64,000 bases of DNA from Platynereis dumerilii (Eukaryota; Annelida; Polychaeta; Phyllodocida; Nereididae), in the NCBI GenBank assembly GCA_026936325.1, contig JAPTHN010000011.1:31288501-31352500 (forward strand). Direction: 5' to 3'. The number at the start of each line of letters is the position of its first letter. The stretch's first letter is position 1. The translations under genes were made by a program, and so were the position numbers. The notes beneath the pieces are model-generated. The model saw only the letters and a program-made list of their open reading frames with translations, was not told the DNA's origin and did not search any database. Shown piece after piece: positions 10,344-22,000 of this stretch.

Positions 10344-13300
10344 ATGCTGACTGTTCTGACACAAGAACAACTCCCAGAGGCCTTGGCAGCCATCAAGGCA
10401 CAAAGGACAGGGGCCATCTCGATACTAGTAAGTACACAGGCAATGCCTCCTTGTGTTTTAAATACCATTCATTTATACTGGTATGTCAGTTTGTGATTCA
10501 GATATTTACAACAAAGTAACAGATATGAAGGCCACAACTGTTGTCCCTTTGATCAACATTCTAGTGATGGTTAATTTGTCTCGCTGAACCATTATTTTGA
10601 CCAACTAAACTTGTCATAGACCAAGGATTATATCCAGGGAAAAACAATGTTATCCAATAATAGAGAAGATGTGTCTGAGATGGAACAATTAATGTTAACC
10701 TCTGATAATATCTGAAATACACCCAGAATGATCCAGCCTTTTTGCAAAATAAGCAATTAGGATATCGTGTGTCTATTTAAAATACAGATTCATAGATGGC
10801 AATTTATATTGCCGATAATGAGAAAATCAATCTCAGCTATAGCCTATGTTTCAGTTGGATCACTGGCATGGTGAGATGGACCACTCAATGTTCTGCTTGT
10901 CTGTTTTTGTGGTACATTTATGTGTGGTTCTTTTTGATGTTCCTTTCCATATAGGGCTATTATAGGCTCATTTCGTTATATGCATCTACATATATTTGAA
11001 TATATGATATATACATAAACTGCAGGCAGAACAAATGATTACAGTTCGCAACTTTACATGATAACAAAATATTATATTGCGTGTCATGATAAGGTACATT
11101 TGCCACTTGCCAAAACAGAGTGCACTGAACCAAAAGAGAGATGTCATATATTCAACTTAATGTGAACTTCGGGAATATTAGGATGACCCCTTCAAAACTT
11201 ACATCAGATTTTGTGAAAATGTTCTGAGAGAAAAAAAAAGTTATGATAAAATCATTCAAGCGGAACCTCAGCAGGGGTTAAAATGAATATGTTCTGATTC
11301 GGTCTATGGAAAGAAGACAAACCATTTGACACACATGAAGACTTAAAGCCTGTCTGTTTTAAGCTGTGAAAAAGATAGAACAATCTTTTAAAAATGATCA
11401 GAGCATCCCCAGTTATTGAAGACAAACCATGCCAAGACTGCTGTATGAGCATCAAGAACAAGCCATAGATACACCACATTTCCAATAATTATGCAACAGA
11501 AAGTTCAGCTAGGCGGCGCAGGTAATACTGAGATGAAGAAAGCCAATGAACTGTGGCTGAGTGAGACCTCGCTCTATCACTTGTATTAGTGGGATGAGAA
11601 TAATTCACCGAAGAAATAATATTAATATTAGCTTTTAAAAATACACCCAGGTACACCAAAAGCTTTAATTCATACACCTGACCCATTGAAGAAAATGTTC
11701 CTTGAAGCCCTCCAGACAAAGATTTGTGAAAGCATATTTGGTCATCCAAAGCCTTTTTTCCCCTGGTGCCTGAAACTATTGCTGTCAGTGACTAAAGTAA
11801 GGGAAAACCAGGACTAACGCAAAGCTATAAGTCACAGGGATAACTGAGATGGATAATGCTGTCCCCTTAGGTCTCTTGTTCATACCAGCGAATTCATACT
11901 TTGTCATAAGTCCTGTATACTTAGAAGCTAAAATCATATTTCTAGCGTCAAATATTGTCAATCTCACTAATAAAAGTGATGGATTTTGGCGCTCTGTGAG
12001 TCATAATATACAATTATGGACTTCGGTTGAGGTCAATATCAGGTTTTACGGACCTGACCGGTGATATTCACCGAGGCCAAAGGCCGAGGTGAATATCACT
12101 AGGAAATAATTCCTATATTCTTTGTTGTCCAGTTATCCTCTCATGTTTGAGGGTTTGAGTGTTTCTCTCACGGTATAAGCCAGTTATTCACCATGGGATC
12201 AGGAATATGAGGAATATGTGTTTATCACACCTCGGGCTAAAGCCCTCCGGTGATAAATCACATATTCCCTCTCCCGTGGTGAATAACCTGTACTAATTTA
12301 ATACCTTAAATAATCTGGTGCTAGACCATGAATGCTCTTACAATTCCATAAAGTAGTCTCTTCTTTGTTTCACATTCATAACTTTTATGTCAATCAATAA
12401 GTCTATTCCTCTTACATTTACATAATCATAATTACCATATATAGTAGTATGTTTTTATTGACAAAAAAAAGGTCACATATGACCAAACTAACATATAACG
12501 AATATAATATAGATAGTAACAGCTCTATTTTTCATCCGTCGTATTTTGTTAATGTTAATTTCAGATGTATAAGTACTATAACCAAACAATAATGGCTTAA
12601 TCAATCTTAGATTGAATGTAATGTAATGTAACTTTTTTATATAATTCAGAGGTGGGCCTGGTGGCCCCACCTCTGTTTGTTTTTCCCCTCATTGTCAAAA
12701 TGCTCAATTTTGAGTATCAAAATTTCGGAGACTTTTGGGGGTTTTTTGGGCCAATTTAACCTTTAAAAAGTGTCGGCATTAGCCTTTTATCTTAATCAGA
12801 ATTACATGTGGGTACTCACGATATTGTCCTTGCTTGTTAACTTTACAATTCTTCCTCAGAAATTGCCTCAATTTCCGAGAATAGGACTCGGGAGATCGAC
12901 TAAACTGTTTACATTTCGCGCCACAGGAGGGAAACGGAAATAGCGGACGATCATTCACGCATGCGCACTTGCGTCATTAGCGTTGTTTTGAATGGGTTAG
13001 TTTACATTTTGTAACTCCCTTTGATAAATAGCCATTCTTGAGTTTCTGAAGCTTTGTCCACCGTCAGTTTCCTTAATTGCCATGGTTCATGGGGTAAAGC
13101 TGGCAGGTGTCAAAGCTGATTGCACTTTGCAAATGTAGCTACATGCAGGCAGTTGGTAAGTGACACTTGAAAGTCTTCATGTTGAATTGCAATTAAGTCA
13201 TTCAGGCATTCAGCCTGATCAGTACCAATGGCAATCATTACTTTGAAATAACTTACCATCCTTGATCCCCTCCTTGATTAGGCAAGTTCATACAATCTGA

Positions 13301-16300
13301 GGAGTCCACAACCTCATGGTTTCATTGAAAAGATTCATATCAAGCCATCTATACATTTGTAGGCAGAAAAACTGAAATATTAATGTAATTTATGACAAAA
13401 ATTTATGTTATTTGACAATTTTCTCTCTTTGTGACTTTCATGCAAAAGTTCTAAAAAGTGATAAACTACAATTGTATTTTCCATTTCTTGCAATGCGGAT
13501 TGTGTCATTTGTTACTGCCTGTACCAATGATTGTGTGTAAGTGAGAATAAATTGTATACATATATATGTTTTAATAATACAAGGCAAGTGTTTGATAATA
13601 TGGGCATTTTTGAAAGCATTCGCAACTTGGAAGCATGAGGTAATTATTATTGGTAAAGCAAGAAATTGACAGCCTATAAAAATTCTGATCGTTCACCATC
13701 AGTTAGTGATTTGTATCAAATGTGAGTCTTGTGAAGTCCAATAGTTTTCAAACGACTGTTTTTGTTTCGCTTTTGTTTTTTGGTCGTTCCAACTGTCAAC
13801 AGGTCAAAAGGAGTGGAAAGCATTGCGCATTCAAAATAGCTTGTGTTTCAGCAAATTTTGCATTACAATGTTTTGGTGGCATTTGCATAGGATTTTCATT
13901 TTATTCGTTAAAATTGCTGGAGATTTAGATGTTCAAATCAAAATGCACAATCTTAGGCATGTGAATTTCATCTTATCAAAAGCTCTGTTCTTGCATTTTT
14001 TTAATCTGACACAGGGAATTGCTTGTTTTGCACTTTTTTGTCTTACAACCTGTCTTACAGTGTCTGTGGTACTTTCGGTATTGCTTAAGCACCATTTCTT
14101 GTCTGTGCTCTGTTTTTGTTACGTTCATGAATACAGATAAAGATGATAAGTGCCATCCAACTTGAATGCCCACCTCTTTTCATTCCGCTCGCGATATGAA
14201 ATCTAGTTGAATAAGAGAATCGCGGGGTAAAAATGAGCTCAAGTTTACAGGCTGTAATAAACAGGACATTTCCTTTTTGGTTCAGTGCAGAATGAATTTT
14301 GGGCAAATGCATGGCGTACAATATAAAATGAAGTTGATACAGTGTATTATGAAATAAAATCCATTTATTTCAGATAGGAGGCTATCTACAAGGTCAGATT
14401 GAAACAGCAATTGGTTTTGAGTTCTTGGTTGACCAGTGGCCTTCATTTTCCAACATATTTCTTCGAACAGGCCCTGACTATGTAAGTCTCTCTCTGTCAT
14501 TTCAGTTACATATTAGGCTATACAATTGCTCCCAGTAGTTGGGTGAAAACATCATCAAGCCAAGATGATGACATCAACGACAACGTTCTGTTGGATGAAA
14601 TGATTCACTTGAAATCAATTTTTTACTGATTGATTTATTCATCAATTCGTTAAGTAGACGATCTATCTGTCCATTTATATGTATCCTCCTTTCTTTCAGA
14701 GGTATACATTCTTAAAGGGACTGATGGTATGCCACAGCACAGACACTAGAGTCATGAAAAATATATTGAGGGATTCTGACATACTCAAAGGCATGGAGGT
14801 GGTCTTTTTTACAAGTAAGCGATTACGCGTTGCGCAATGGTCATCAGAGCTAGAATTGAACAATAGCTAACGATATAGACTACGATTGAAACAATCATCC
14901 CTGGGGGCCGATTTCGCCAACATAGCTTTAAAAGTTAGACCTGGTCTTAGCTCCTTTAAACCTGGTTTAACTAAGACCCTTTCACCAACTGCGTTTTAGT
15001 CTTTAGACTAGTCAAGGATCAATGATTCTGAAACACTGTTTCTATAACTTACAGAATAGTGATGTAAGACTGTTTCAGTGTCAAGTGATACTGTCTTGGA
15101 GCCGGTAGGACTGGGCACAAAGAAATTTCTTGAAACCATTGACTTGTTGAGTTTTTTATTTTGTCTCTTTGTTCTCCTCCATTGTTCATCCCCTCCTCCC
15201 CCCCTCAAAAAAAGGGTTAACTCCAATTAATTTGGGCCAATGGAGCACACTGACATGGCCGGTAAAATTAGGGAAATCGGGCATGAAATTGCCTGGAAAT
15301 TTCTGAAGCTCACAGGAAATTTTTGAACTTGACAGTAGTCGCAAGACTTGCATCCGGAGGTGGGAAATTTTGCTGTACATACTTCATTTAATTACCTGAG
15401 AATTCTCTTTTTTAAGCCTCCAAATTGAGACGATTAAAGAGCATGGACTAAGCACAATGCAACACCAAACCTGTAATAGGCCTATTTAGGAACCTAAAAC
15501 TACTGGAAAATATGACCAACTTTATCTCCTTTTTTATGTCTTTTTTTTTTATAACGTACAATGTGGGCCTGAACATCAACATGACCTTGGTATATTACCA
15601 GAAGCTAAAGCATGATAGTCACAGGTGCAGGAGTGAATACATTACTGGGGGATGCCCATAAAATAATGTGCCTCAAAAATCCGAAAATAAGAAAAAACGT
15701 ATGCACGATTCTGCCCCAACTTGAAAAATGCTAGAACTATTTTCAAAAAATGGAGAAATTCGCAAGGACCAAATGCCCAGGAAATTTCGAAAAGGTAGGA
15801 TATGTTAAATGCAAGGGATATTTGGCTTTTCATGAAGATAAATAGATCGATGAATGGATACATTGATAGGCTGGTTGATAGGCTGGTTGATGGTGTGGGA
15901 AGTAAATTTTTTTTTCTAAATTTGATGGGCTTTTTTTTATCTTAAAAAGTACCAGCCCTCCCCATGCTTGCTATATTCCTTGGCTTGCTTAGACAATTGA
16001 GGTATTGTGTTTGTAGCAGTTGTACTGTTCAGATACTATGTGCAAACTTTCACCAAACTTTTATTCTTTGATGCTGCTCTGCTTGACTGATTGGCTTAGC
16101 CAAACCAGGTCTTAGCTTAGACCCGGCTCTTCTCTTGAGCCCAGGTTGGTCATCATCCAAAATGGCCCATAACCTTTGCTAATTCATGAATACTTAATTA
16201 ACTGACCCAGTTTTGGCTCAGTCAATCAGGGACTGTACATCAGAGTTTGAAATTTTTGCTTATGTTTCACACAGTTACAAATGGAGAAATTGTGTATTGT

Positions 16301-18296
16301 TGAAAGGTGCTATCACAGTTCCGAAAATTCCAATGAATTATGTATTTTCACAGTTCTGAAATGAAACTGTTTGAAAGTTTGTTTGTTTTGCACTGTTTTT
16401 CTTAGTTGCCAGTAATCCTCTAAGTGTCCATAATCTGACTAAATCTGCCTGCAAAATGCTTATGACCTAAATAAGCAGCCAATCACAGAAGAGGTTGGAA
16501 ATAGCAGAAAGCCCTGTCCATTTTAGCAGGGCTTGCATGGGGAGGATGAGGTTGGTGAAATCGGGCCTGAGACTTTTAAATCTATTTAAATATTAAGTTC
16601 AATTTTGAGTATACATTGTATCATTATTTTTCCTATTATGTACACATGACATTTTGATGACACAATGTTTGTATCAAAATTTCACCTCGGTGACAAATAA
16701 GTAATCTGTATTGGTATCTGTATCTGTTTCTGTATCTGTAACTGTATCACTCCACCAAAGCTTCAAAGAAGAAATTTTAACAATTTTTAAACTTGAAATT
16801 CTGCATGATATTGTGTTGCATTCTAGACTTCCCAAGTGATGGACTGAAATTCTACAAGGAACTTTTCCAGTCCTTGCAGACTGACGTTGGGACAAGGAGT
16901 CACCTGTATGTGACAGACATCAAACACCTGAAGGCTTGGTGAGTGCGTTTCAAGAATTTAAGAATAATTTTGTAGCTTTTCTCTTTATTTTTTCTCATGG
17001 CTCCAAAAATATTACAGCGATGCACTTTGATACTGAAAAAGAGTGTACTGTTGCACTGTGAAAATGGCACTTCGTGTGTCATCATACAGATGATTTGTCA
17101 TGATCATACCCAATACTTTCAATGTTTGTTTTAAGGAGACTTATCCCTCTTGTTGGTGACAGCCAAACGAAAGGATTATGTATTGGATTTTCAATCCAAA
17201 ATCAGTTATGACAAGTCAAATGGTCTTCTCTTGATGATGACTAATCAAACTGCCTCTATGTTTCCCATGTTGAAAGTATAGAAGATGACACTTCATCAGC
17301 TATCATGAATCACGAAGTGCATGTTTCACAGTGAACTGATCCTCATTTTTTCTTTATCAAAGTGCATCGCTGTAATTATATTTTATAGCGAAACACATTG
17401 ATATAGAATTAAAGTGGACTGTGGCACTGTGAAAATGGCACTTCGTGACTCATGATAGCCGAAGAAGAGTCATCTTCTCTACTTTCAACATGGGAAACAT
17501 AGAGTCTGTTTGATTAGTCAGATCAAGAGTAAGCCATTTGACTTCTCATAACAAATTTTAGAGTGAAAATCAGATGCATAATCCTTTCGTTTGGCTTTCA
17601 CCAACAAGTGGGATAAGTCTCCTTCAATCAAATTAACATTGAAAGTATTGGGTTTGATCATGACAAATCATCAGCATGATGACACACGAAATGCCATTTT
17701 CACAGTGCCACAGTCCACTTTAATTATATATCAAAGTGTTTCGCTGTAATGGTTATTGAGATTATATGCCTCCTGCAAGCAGGAGTGATTCACTCAGGTG
17801 AATAAATGATCAATTACAGTTTTCCTCGTATAAATATCAGATAAAAAGTACCAAAAATGATTTAGTTTTGTGATTGGTCAATTTCAGTCAACTGCCAGAA
17901 GGCTACTCAGACTGCAAACTGACTGAAGATGATGCAGAACTCCCCAACAATACCTGGGAGCAAAAGGGAGAGAACAGTATCGACTTTATTAAATTCCAGA
18001 TCAGACATTTCCCATCAGTTGGAATCAAGGATAACCAAGGCCGTTTGGTAGCTTGGGAGCTTACCTACTTCTTTGGCGCTATGGGTATGCTGTATGTGTT
18101 GCCTGAGCACAGGGGAAGAGGCTTAGCTCAGTATGTCATCTACAAATTGTGCAAAGAGTTGATCTTGCGGGGAAGAAACGTCTTCTGTTTTGTAGAACAT
18201 ACGAACATTGCTTCAAAACGGCTTCATGAGAAATGTGGCTTCTATGAGCAACCTTGTATAAACAGCGCTTTTGCAATTTTGCGAAAAAACATTTGA
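10344..18296 (+). CDS. gene B: glycine N-acyltransferase-like protein, 5 exons
   Basis: Exons are 10344-10427, 14374-14481, 14700-14814, 16827-16938 and 17888-18296. All junctions are ag/gt and intron phases are 0, 0, 1, 2. The product is 275 residues, close to the roughly 295 of mammalian GLYAT. Exon 1 starts [16 protein letters not shown]. Exon 2 carries [20 protein letters not shown], which aligns with the VVDKWPDF region of GLYAT. Exon 5 is the GNAT-fold C-terminal domain, with [19 protein letters not shown] as the acyl-CoA-binding strand and loop, and [11 protein letters not shown] near the end. The family moves an acyl group from acyl-CoA to glycine or a similar acceptor. The C-terminus is diverged (CINSAFAILRKNI, where most paralogues have GTESLFAI). 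No targeting peptide is obvious. Introns 1, 3 and 4 carry repeats; the coding frame is intact. Confidence 0.87.
10428..14373 (+). other. gene B intron 1
   Basis: The first kilobase is homologous to intron 1 of genes D and E. Around 11171-11215 it preserves the empty target site (ATTAGGATGACCCC) of the LINE inserted in gene D. Hairpins lie at 12061-12289. The open frames near 13.7-14.3 kb resemble no known protein. The rest shows nothing I can name. Confidence 0.6.
12061..12289. repeat. two hairpin-forming palindromes
   Basis: The first, 12061-12099, pairs GTGATATTCACC with GGTGAATATCAC around GGCC arms. The second, about 12184-12289, is nested: GTTATTCACC pairs with GGTGAATAAC outside, and TTTATCAC with GTGATAAA inside. 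The two share the words TATTCACC and GTGATA. They are probably pieces of one palindromic repeat family. No coding capacity. Confidence 0.6.
14905..16567. mobile_element. inverted-repeat element in gene B intron 3
   Basis: The left end GGGGGCCGATTTCGCCAAC pairs with the right end GTTGGTGAAATCGGGCC. The 1.6-kb interior has no transposase I can recognise. Internal LTTAGACC-like words (TCTTAGCT, AAGACC) recur near both ends. It is a nonautonomous DNA element; the superfamily is unassigned because no target duplication is clear. Confidence 0.6.
16690..16755. repeat. imperfect TATCTG microsatellite
   Basis: About eight imperfect copies of a six-base TATCTG/TGTATC unit lie just upstream of gene B exon 4. 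Confidence 0.7.
17012..17375 (+). mobile_element. palindromic element, first of an inverted pair (gene B intron 4)
   Basis: It is bounded by TTACAGCGATGCACTTTGAT and the inverse ATCAAAGTGCATCGCTGTAA. Subterminal words TTTCACAGTG/CACTGTGAAA and CACTTCGTG also mirror each other. Length is 364 bp. It encodes nothing. Confidence 0.75.
17384..17749 (-). mobile_element. palindromic element, second of an inverted pair (gene B intron 4)
   Basis: It has the same family ends (TATAGCGAAACACATTGAT and ATCAAAGTGTTTCGCTGTAA) and is 366 bp long. Its interior reads in the opposite direction to the copy at 17012: CCTTTCGTTTGGCT here, AGCCAAACGAAAGG there. Only 8 bp separate the two copies. Confidence 0.75.
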
Positions 18297-18589
18297 ATTT
18301 TAATTGAAAGCTGTTCTGAAATTCTCCCCACTGGACTATCTTTGGAATTATCAAGCAGATTGCCTGAAGACTAACGAAGGCGGAGTTGGCATGACACAAC
18401 TGTCTGTTATCTTATTTATCACTCCCTACAAGACCACGAGTGGGCTAATATGTGAGTCATCTGCATTAACAACTATCCACTAGAGGAACCCTAAATATCT
18501 GTTGTAATGTAACATGAGTAATTTATGTGAACATCTTTATTGACATGTGCCATTTTAGGCAGTCAGCCCACGAAGGACTTGCAAGTCAC

Positions 18590-18595
18590 AATAAA
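18590..18595 (+). terminator. poly(A) signal AATAAA, gene B
   Basis: AATAAA 294 nt downstream of the gene B stop and well before the gene C promoter. Confidence 0.4.
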
Positions 18596-18919
18596 ATATA
18601 TATGAAACTTCAACAGCACATTATAACTTTTAAAAAGATATACTCTTTGACTTTGATCCCCATTAAAAAAATGAAATTGATGATGAGGCATGACCTCTCT
18701 GTTGTTTCAATAGTTTGCTAACATGAAATACAATTACATGATTTACTATACCTTGTTTTACTAAAATATCTTATCAGACTTGATGATTTTTTTATGCCGC
18801 TCATTTGACCTGTGTTCTGTGATGTAACCCATGAAAGTTCAATAAAGATCAGGTCTGCAGATAACACCTGTGTTAGATGACCAATGTGCACAAACAGCTG
18901 ATTGACCTACAAAGTACGA

Positions 18920-19011
18920 ACAGCTGATTGGTCAGAAGATGGCAAGCCCAGAACCGCCATTCTGTGGCAAAAATTAAAAAAAACTGCTAATTCGTGATTT
19001 GATTTTGGAAG
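18920..19011 (+). promoter_or_regulatory. core promoter of gene C: inverted CCAAT and A/T box
   Basis: ATTGG at 18927-18931 and an A-rich box (AAAATTAAAAAAAACT) at about 18969 lie 85 and 43 nt before the ATG. They align with the blocks of genes B, D and E, but the TATA-like box has lost most T residues. Confidence 0.55.
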
Positions 19012-22000
19012 ATGCTGACTGTTCTGACACAAGAACAACTCCCAGAGGCCTTGGCAGCCATCAAGGCACAAAGGACGGGGGCCATCTCAATAGTAGTAAG
19101 TACACAGGCAATGCCTCCTTGTATGTCTTGTATGTAAATACAATTTATTCAAACTTGCATGCTAATTTGTGATTTAGATAATTGCATGGAACAAAGTAAC
19201 ATATATGAAGGCTTTGAACAAGGCTTTAAATGTTCTCCCTTTGTTCAGCATCCTCCACCAGTATCCTGAACAACTAAACTTCTTATATACGGTACCGGCA
19301 TGGTAGTGTAACAGTGCTACCTTATGATACATACACCAAAGTGATGGAAATGGGAGGGAGCTTGGGGGCTCAGCTCCCCTGATAGAAAAAAACTAGGGGA
19401 GCTATGCCCTGCTACAGTTCCCCCAATGATCAGGGGTGAAATTACAATTATCATGTTACTTCTTCAATCCCTTTAAAAAAAAATAGGAATGGTGCTGCTG
19501 CTGCACCAACTGAGAGCTCCATTTCCATCACAGATACACCCTTTATTGTATCATCCACTTAGACCATCACTGTATGTTTTATAATGTTTCCTGTATGATT
19601 TCTAATAAATTATTTGTTTGAATTTTGGTATTATTGACTTTTCAATCAGTTGAGGTATTAAAATGGTAACACACCTGTAGCATTCAAAACATTGTGTGTA
19701 ATCTCTCAAGCCTTGTTTATAGCATGTGTTGTTGGAACATTCTACCATAAGAAGTGCGTCCAAATGAACGGGTGTTCATGGAATCCCAACCTCACTGCTA
19801 CATGAAAATGCTAATGTCGCATTCACCAGTATGAGTGTTTACCAGACAGTAGGCCTAGATACTTTTGGCTGGGATCTCTCAAGATTTACCAACATCACGG
19901 AAAATAAAACTACCAAAGTAGCATCGCAGATCAACCTGGGAAGGATATAATGCAAACAAAACAATGATATGTATAATGATTAATTGTTCACTGGAACTTA
20001 CTTTTTTGGCATAACGTTTCAGCCTCTCAGCTAGAGGCCTTGTTCACATGTGAATGGAACACAGGATGGCTTGTTGTGTTTGGTGTTGTTAACACTCAGG
20101 AGTTGATTGTACACAGGGGGGAGTTGGTAGCCTTGGTCACGGTTCATGTCGGGGTGTTGTTGCCTGATGTATACACTGTGTACCAACCAAGTGACCCAAT
20201 TAAGGATTTTCTTTGTTTACATTTTGCTAGTTTTCATATATATATAGAGCAAGAAACAAACGTTGCCATATAGCCAGTATGCTGTCTTATAGTATACAAA
20301 ATACACATACAAAATTAGGAATCAATCAGTCAAGTTTTCTGGGAGATTAGGCAGTTTTAGTAAATTTTTGTGCATTTTTTACTAGAATCACCAAATCTTA
20401 TGATTGCTAAATATTTAAAGCTTTAAATTTCACATCAAGATTTCTGATACATAAATACAGCATACTGGCTATGTTATATTGTAATTACATTGGTTTCTTG
20501 TCTAAGATTCAAGATTTTATGATTAACTAGGTCGCTTCGCATAGAGCAAACGGTACACAGTGTATATGGATTCCTTGATCTTCCGTTTTATCCAGTCTGG
20601 CTCTCTACACAGTATCTTGGCGTTGCGCATGGAGATGGTATGTCCAGTGCTGATACAGTGTTGATCAACGGCTGAGGGGTTGTCGAACTTCTGGTGCTCT
20701 TTCAGTCTGGTGTTGAGGGACCTCTTTGTTTCTCCGATGTATGTGTGGTTCTGATCTTGATCACAAGTTATATGATACATTATGCCACATTTGTTGACCT
20801 CAGGTGTTTTGTCTTTTGGGTGTACCAGGAGTGAGCGGATTTTATTCTGGGGCTGATGGTAAGTGCTGATGCCGTGTGATCTGAAGATTCTGACGAGGTG
20901 CTCAGAAATGCCTTTCACATATGGGATGCCTAGGGGAAGCTGGGGCACAGTGAATCGCAGTACACAGTGAATCAGCTGAATTCCCAGGATTCTCATTTCT
21001 CAATAGCAATATTTTAAATTTTTTTCATTTGTTTGATGTATTTTATAAGCACTCAACAGAATCTAGTATAACATTTGATAAAACATATACCTTTTTGACA
21101 TTATGGGATGAAATAGGATTTTTGGCTTGAAAACCTAGAATTTTTGGATTTTAAATTTGTTTAAAAGTGCAGATAAATATTGAATTATTTACAACCATCA
21201 TAATATGTGTCAAGGGGGAACATCCAATAGAAATAATTAACAGGTGATGCATGAACACATGGCTCAAATTGGTGAAATATGGTGATTTAGGTGAGGAGTA
21301 GCCGTGGGGGGAACAGTGAATCGGGGCACAGTGAATCACTATGTTTTCTGTTGTTGTGACCATAATAACTAATATCGTATTTCAGAAGTACTGAGAATAG
21401 CCTATATTAATGATTACATCCATTACAATTTATGCTATATATAGTCCGGTTGCTGAGGCCCAAAAATGGACCCGAGCGGTAACCGGCTGGAATACATTCA
21501 TTCCAAAGCAGAATTTTCTGAATTTTTCAGAAATGGTATTTTTATTGTTCTATCTGGGGGCTATCTTGGTCAAAAATGGTTACCATGGCAACCAAAATAT
21601 AAAAAAATACTTAGATAATTAAATCTAGTAATTTCCATATCTCTGTGTCTTTTTATCCAATAGACAAAATTTTAGTGTCGATATATATGTTATCAAACAT
21701 GCCCGTGTCATTGGTACTATTGGGGTTAAGGTCAAAGGTCAACTTCATTTGCATATTGAATGTTTCTACATAAAATGTACCCATTAAAAGAAGATGGTTT
21801 GTTATATTTTATGTTTCACTTACTCAAACTTGGATATTATTGTGAAATCCAAACACAAATTTATTTCAGCATTCATCCACAAAAAGATTAGACCCAAATT
21901 ACGATATTTGATTCAGTTATAATGTGAAAAATTTCCATAGAAACAGGAAAGTTGATCTACCTTGCAATTTCTCGGTCATTGAAAAATTGACACTCATCTT

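Noticed and set aside
13722-14140. Overlapping open frames of 68 and 105 codons in gene B intron 1
   Set aside because: Hydrophobic, low-complexity translations from AT-rich DNA, no family pattern, and located in an intron; chance frames are expected at this length.
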